Below are positions 61,522 to 64,000 of a stretch of 64,000 nt of DNA, one piece after another. The notes under the pieces were generated by a model, which was given only the letters and a program-made list of their open reading frames with translations, was not told the origin of the DNA and did not search any database. A program made the position numbers and the translations under genes. Numbering within the stretch: the stretch's first letter is position 1; every line of letters starts with the position of its first letter. The stretch is from Streptomyces sp. NBC_01551 (GTDB taxonomy: Bacteria > Actinomycetota > Actinomycetes > Streptomycetales > Streptomycetaceae): the NCBI RefSeq assembly GCF_026339935.1, contig NZ_JAPEPX010000001.1, positions 4,149,501 to 4,213,500 on the forward strand. Reading direction: 5' to 3'.

Positions 61522-61643
61522 CGCGTACTCCCTCCAGTTGCCCCCTGGCCCCCATCCTCCGGCGGCATCGCCATGAACGCACGCCGGTCCGCCGTCGGCT
61601 GCGCTCCGTTCGGCCGCCGTCACCTTGCGTATCCGTCACCGCC

Positions 61644-62651
61644 TCAGGTGGCGACGGCCACCAGCGCCGTCAGGGCCGCGATCGCCGCGCAGATGCTCAG
61701 GTTGACCGCCCGGTGCTCCCAGAACACCGCGACGAACTCGCGGATCGTGGCGCTCGGCCAGAAGTACGTCGCCGTCGGCGAGCCCAGCACCTGGCCGTTG
61801 ACCCCGGCCTTGCGGGCCGTCATCGCCGCCCGGAAGGCGTGGAAGTTGTTGGTGACGACCACGCAGCGGTACCCGGGGTTCTCCTGCTCCATGAGCGCCC
61901 GGCTGAAGCGGAGGTTCTCCTCCGTGGTGCGGGAGCGGTCCTCCAGTCGTACGTGATCCCGCGGAACGCCCTGCGCCAGCAGCCAGTCGGCCATCGCCCG
62001 GGCCTCGGGGACCCGCTCGTCCGCCCCCTGCCCGCCCGAGGCCAGCAGCAGCGGCGCCGGGCCGCCGCGGGCCAGCTGGGCGGCGTGGATCCGGCGGCCC
62101 TTGTCCAGTCGGGAGGCCAGCAGCGGCGGCACCCGCTCGCCGCCGATGAGGCCGGAGCCGAGCATCACCACGTAGTCGACGTTCCCGCGCACCTTGATCC
62201 GGCCGTAGAGGTAGGCGTAGGCGAGGAAGCAGACGAAGAGGAAGGACACGTATCCGGCGAGCAGCACCAGGCCCACCACCAGCGAGTCCACGAGGTGCGA
62301 GCCCCGGTCGGTGACCGTGACGACCAGCGCGGTCAGCGCGAGGATCGCCACTCCTGCCGCGAGGGACAGCAGGTTGGCCGGGCTGCGGCCCTCCTTGCGG
62401 ACCATCGTCAGGCCGTTGCCGATCAGGAAGACGCCGAGCGCGAGGGTGCCGAGCGTCGGCACGAGGAACACCAGCAGGATCGCGATCGTGTCGAGCGGCC
62501 ACGGCAGTGCGGGGAGCAGGAACAGCACGCCTGCCGAGGCGAATATGAGCGTCAGCCCGAGGAGGACGGCGTTCTGGAAGCGCCTGCGGTCCGCCCGCGC
62601 GCTCACACAGAAGAGGAAGAAGAAGAGCGCTGCGGGGACGAAGGCGATCAT
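61644..62651 (-). CDS. YdcF/SanA-family (DUF218) membrane protein
   Basis: The 335-residue protein has five membrane helices in its first 150 residues (ALFFFLFCVSA, AVLLGLTLIFASAGVLFLLP, LVFLVPTLGTLALGVFLIG, VAILALTALVV, VVGLVLLAGYVSFLFVC). A DUF218 domain follows: VDYVVMLGSGLIGGERVPPLL, PLLLASGGQGADERV, LEDRSRTTEENLRFSR and VVVTNNFHAFRA. A C-terminal helix closes it. YdcF-type domains act in envelope processes and may bind nucleotides. The start at 62651 has TACCAT (62659-62664) 7 nt upstream, so the transcript may be leaderless; ATG 62660 is inside that promoter. Confidence 0.9.
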   Translation of the reverse strand: MIAFVPAALFFFLFCVSARADRRRFQNAVLLGLTLIFASAGVLFLLPALPWPLDTIAILLVFLVPTLGTLALGVFLIGNGLTMVRKEGRSPANLLSLAAGVAILALTALVVTVTDRGSHLVDSLVVGLVLLAGYVSFLFVCFLAYAYLYGRIKVRGNVDYVVMLGSGLIGGERVPPLLASRLDKGRRIHAAQLARGGPAPLLLASGGQGADERVPEARAMADWLLAQGVPRDHVRLEDRSRTTEENLRFSRALMEQENPGYRCVVVTNNFHAFRAAMTARKAGVNGQVLGSPTATYFWPSATIREFVAVFWEHRAVNLSICAAIAALTALVAVAT

Positions 62652-62682
62652 GGCGCCCATGGTAGGCGGGCCGGGTGCTCCC

Positions 62683-64000
62683 TCAGCGGCCGTCGTGCGG
62701 CGTGCGCCGGACGGAGCGGCCGGCCAGGACGTCGGTGCGGCGGCCGTCGCGCATGACGAAGCGGCCGTCGATCAGGACGTACGGGATGCCGGCCGGGAGC
62801 ACGCGCGGGTTCTCGTACGTGGCGCCGGCGGCGACGGTCTGCGGGTCGAAGAGGACGAGGTCGGCGCGGTGGCCCTCGCGGACCAGGCCCCGGTCGGGCA
62901 GCCGCAGCCGGGCCGCCGGGCGGCCGGAGAGGTGGGCCACGCACTCCTCCAGGGACAGCACGCCCAGTTCGCGGACGTAGTGGCCGAGGTAGTGCGGGAA
63001 GGTGCCGTACGCGCGCGGGTGCGGCTTCGCGCCGCGCAGGATGCCGTCCGAGCCGCCGGTGTGGACGGGGTGGCGCATGATCGCCCGGACGTTCTCCTCG
63101 TGGCCGACGTGCTGGAGGACCGTCGGGCCCAGCCGGTCCCCGAGCAGCAGCCGCCGGGCGCTCTCCCAGCCGTCGAGGCGGGTGCCGACGTACGCCCCGT
63201 ACGCGGGGTCCGTGGTCCCCGAGACTTCGATGGCCGACCAGTCGACCGGCACCCCGTGGCAGCCGTCGGCGCCGGTGACCTCCAGGGCGTGCCGGATCCG
63301 CTCGGCCTCGGCGTCGTCGCGCAGCCGGGCCAGGACGGCGTCCGGCCCGCCCTCGTTCGCCCAGCTGGGCAGCAGTGCGACGAGGGTGGTGCACCCCGGG
63401 GTGTACGGGTAGGAGTCGAGGCTGATGTCGGCGCCGGCGGCGAGGGCGTCGTCGAGGAGGGCGAGGAGCTCGCCCGCGCGGCCCTGGTTCTCGCCGAAGT
63501 TCATCGTGGCGTGCGCGAGGTGGAGCGCGCAGCCGGCCTCGCGGGCCAGGGCGACCATCTCGGCGTAGGCGCCGAGCGCGCCGCGCCCGTACGAGCGGTG
63601 GTGCGGGCAGTAGTAGCCGCCGTACCGCGCCACCACCCGGCACAGCTCGGTCAGTTCGGCCCCGGAGGCGTACATGCCGGGGGTGTAGGTGAGCCCCGAG
63701 GACATGCCGACGGCGCCCTGCGCGAGTCCGTCGGCGACCAGCCGCCGCATCCGGTCGAGCTCGGCCGGGGTCACGGGGCGGTCGTCCCAGCCGAGGGCGT
63801 ACGCGCGGACGGTGCCCTGGGGGACGAGGTACGCGGCGTTGACGGCGATGCCGGTGCGGTCGAGCCGGTCCAGGTAGCCGGCCACGTCCCGCCAGGTGAA
63901 CTCCACGTCGTCGCCGGGGCCGTTCCAGCCGGCGATGGCGGCCCGCACCTCGGTGAGCGTGCGGTCGTCGACGGGGGCGTACGAGAGCCCGTCCTGGCCG
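62683..64000 (-). CDS. N-acyl-D-amino-acid deacylase family hydrolase (5' part outside window)
   Basis: The 439 residues seen belong to the amidohydrolase-superfamily D-aminoacylases, which remove acyl groups from D-amino acids. GMSSGLTYTPGMYAS, YYCPHHRSYG, ALHLAHATMNFGENQG, TVLQHVGHEENVRAIMRHP and SDGILRGAKPHPRAYGTFP carry the typical metal and substrate residues. The C-terminus returns to the small beta domain (DLVLFDPQTV, ENPRVLPAGIPYVLIDG). The N-terminal metal-binding HxH lies beyond the right edge. It ends 31 bp after the YdcF start region on the same strand and so is a separate upstream gene. Confidence 0.92.
   Translation of the reverse strand, partial: GQDGLSYAPVDDRTLTEVRAAIAGWNGPGDDVEFTWRDVAGYLDRLDRTGIAVNAAYLVPQGTVRAYALGWDDRPVTPAELDRMRRLVADGLAQGAVGMSSGLTYTPGMYASGAELTELCRVVARYGGYYCPHHRSYGRGALGAYAEMVALAREAGCALHLAHATMNFGENQGRAGELLALLDDALAAGADISLDSYPYTPGCTTLVALLPSWANEGGPDAVLARLRDDAEAERIRHALEVTGADGCHGVPVDWSAIEVSGTTDPAYGAYVGTRLDGWESARRLLLGDRLGPTVLQHVGHEENVRAIMRHPVHTGGSDGILRGAKPHPRAYGTFPHYLGHYVRELGVLSLEECVAHLSGRPAARLRLPDRGLVREGHRADLVLFDPQTVAAGATYENPRVLPAGIPYVLIDGRFVMRDGRRTDVLAGRSVRRTPHDGR

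Overview
The window is chromosomal DNA of a high-GC actinobacterium, almost certainly a Streptomyces. The evidence is strong G/C bias at third codon positions, frequent GTG and TTG starts, mycothiol (mca) and sortase-E style genes, GTP-type PEP carboxykinase, acyl-CoA carboxylase with an epsilon subunit, and a gene order that, from memory, follows the S. coelicolor SCO4916-SCO4990 neighbourhood. No tRNA, rRNA, CRISPR array, complete insertion sequence or prophage was seen. Both ends cut through genes: a phosphohexomutase on the left and a D-aminoacylase-like hydrolase on the right.

1-17 kb is metabolism and signalling. It holds nucleoside and sugar-phosphate enzymes (phosphohexomutase, PNP), a flavoprotein disulfide reductase, a DeoR regulator, the acyl-CoA carboxylase block (alpha subunit with biotin; beta plus epsilon; the tiny membrane protein MmpB; Maf) and biotin ligase BirA, which would biotinylate the alpha subunit. 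Adenylate cyclase, an enoyl-CoA hydratase, a GAF-GGDEF protein and histidine ammonia-lyase follow. 17-28 kb is envelope and stress: a sortase-type surface protein, a lipoprotein L,D-transpeptidase, a GNAT remnant, an XRE regulator divergent from a zinc alcohol dehydrogenase, MsrA, and an M48 membrane protease flanked by two paralogous membrane-anchored proteins. 26-35 kb carries metB, a degenerate sigma factor overlapping a small membrane protein, a MarR regulator, ilvA, a DrrAB-type ABC exporter, greA, and mca with a translationally coupled small membrane protein.

35-41 kb has a 1089-residue STAND-type NTPase/TPR protein with an Arg in place of the P-loop Lys, a lipoprotein metallopeptidase and a YyaL-type thioredoxin-domain protein. 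41.4-48.2 kb is the most striking accessory block: a tightly coupled four-gene operon with a processive GT2 synthase, an ArnT/PMT-like membrane glycosyltransferase, a polyprenol-phosphate glycosyltransferase fused to GtrA, and a secreted galactose-oxidase-like (GlxA-type) copper-radical oxidase with an N-terminal carbohydrate-binding-like domain and a C-terminal Excalibur motif. This looks like a complete make-export-oxidise system for a surface glycan.

48-58 kb returns to core genes: a hemolysin III protein, pckG, a four-gene operon of solute-binding protein, TelA, solute-binding/VWA lipoprotein and membrane protein, and alaA. 58-64 kb has two very small proteins and a 454-bp near-perfect long inverted repeat with nested 65-bp repeats. 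A macro-domain protein, a DUF6083 protein, a YdcF-type membrane protein and the truncated deacylase complete it. A recurrent theme is a -10-like TAnnnT hexamer only 6-7 nt before the start codon, suggesting many leaderless transcripts.
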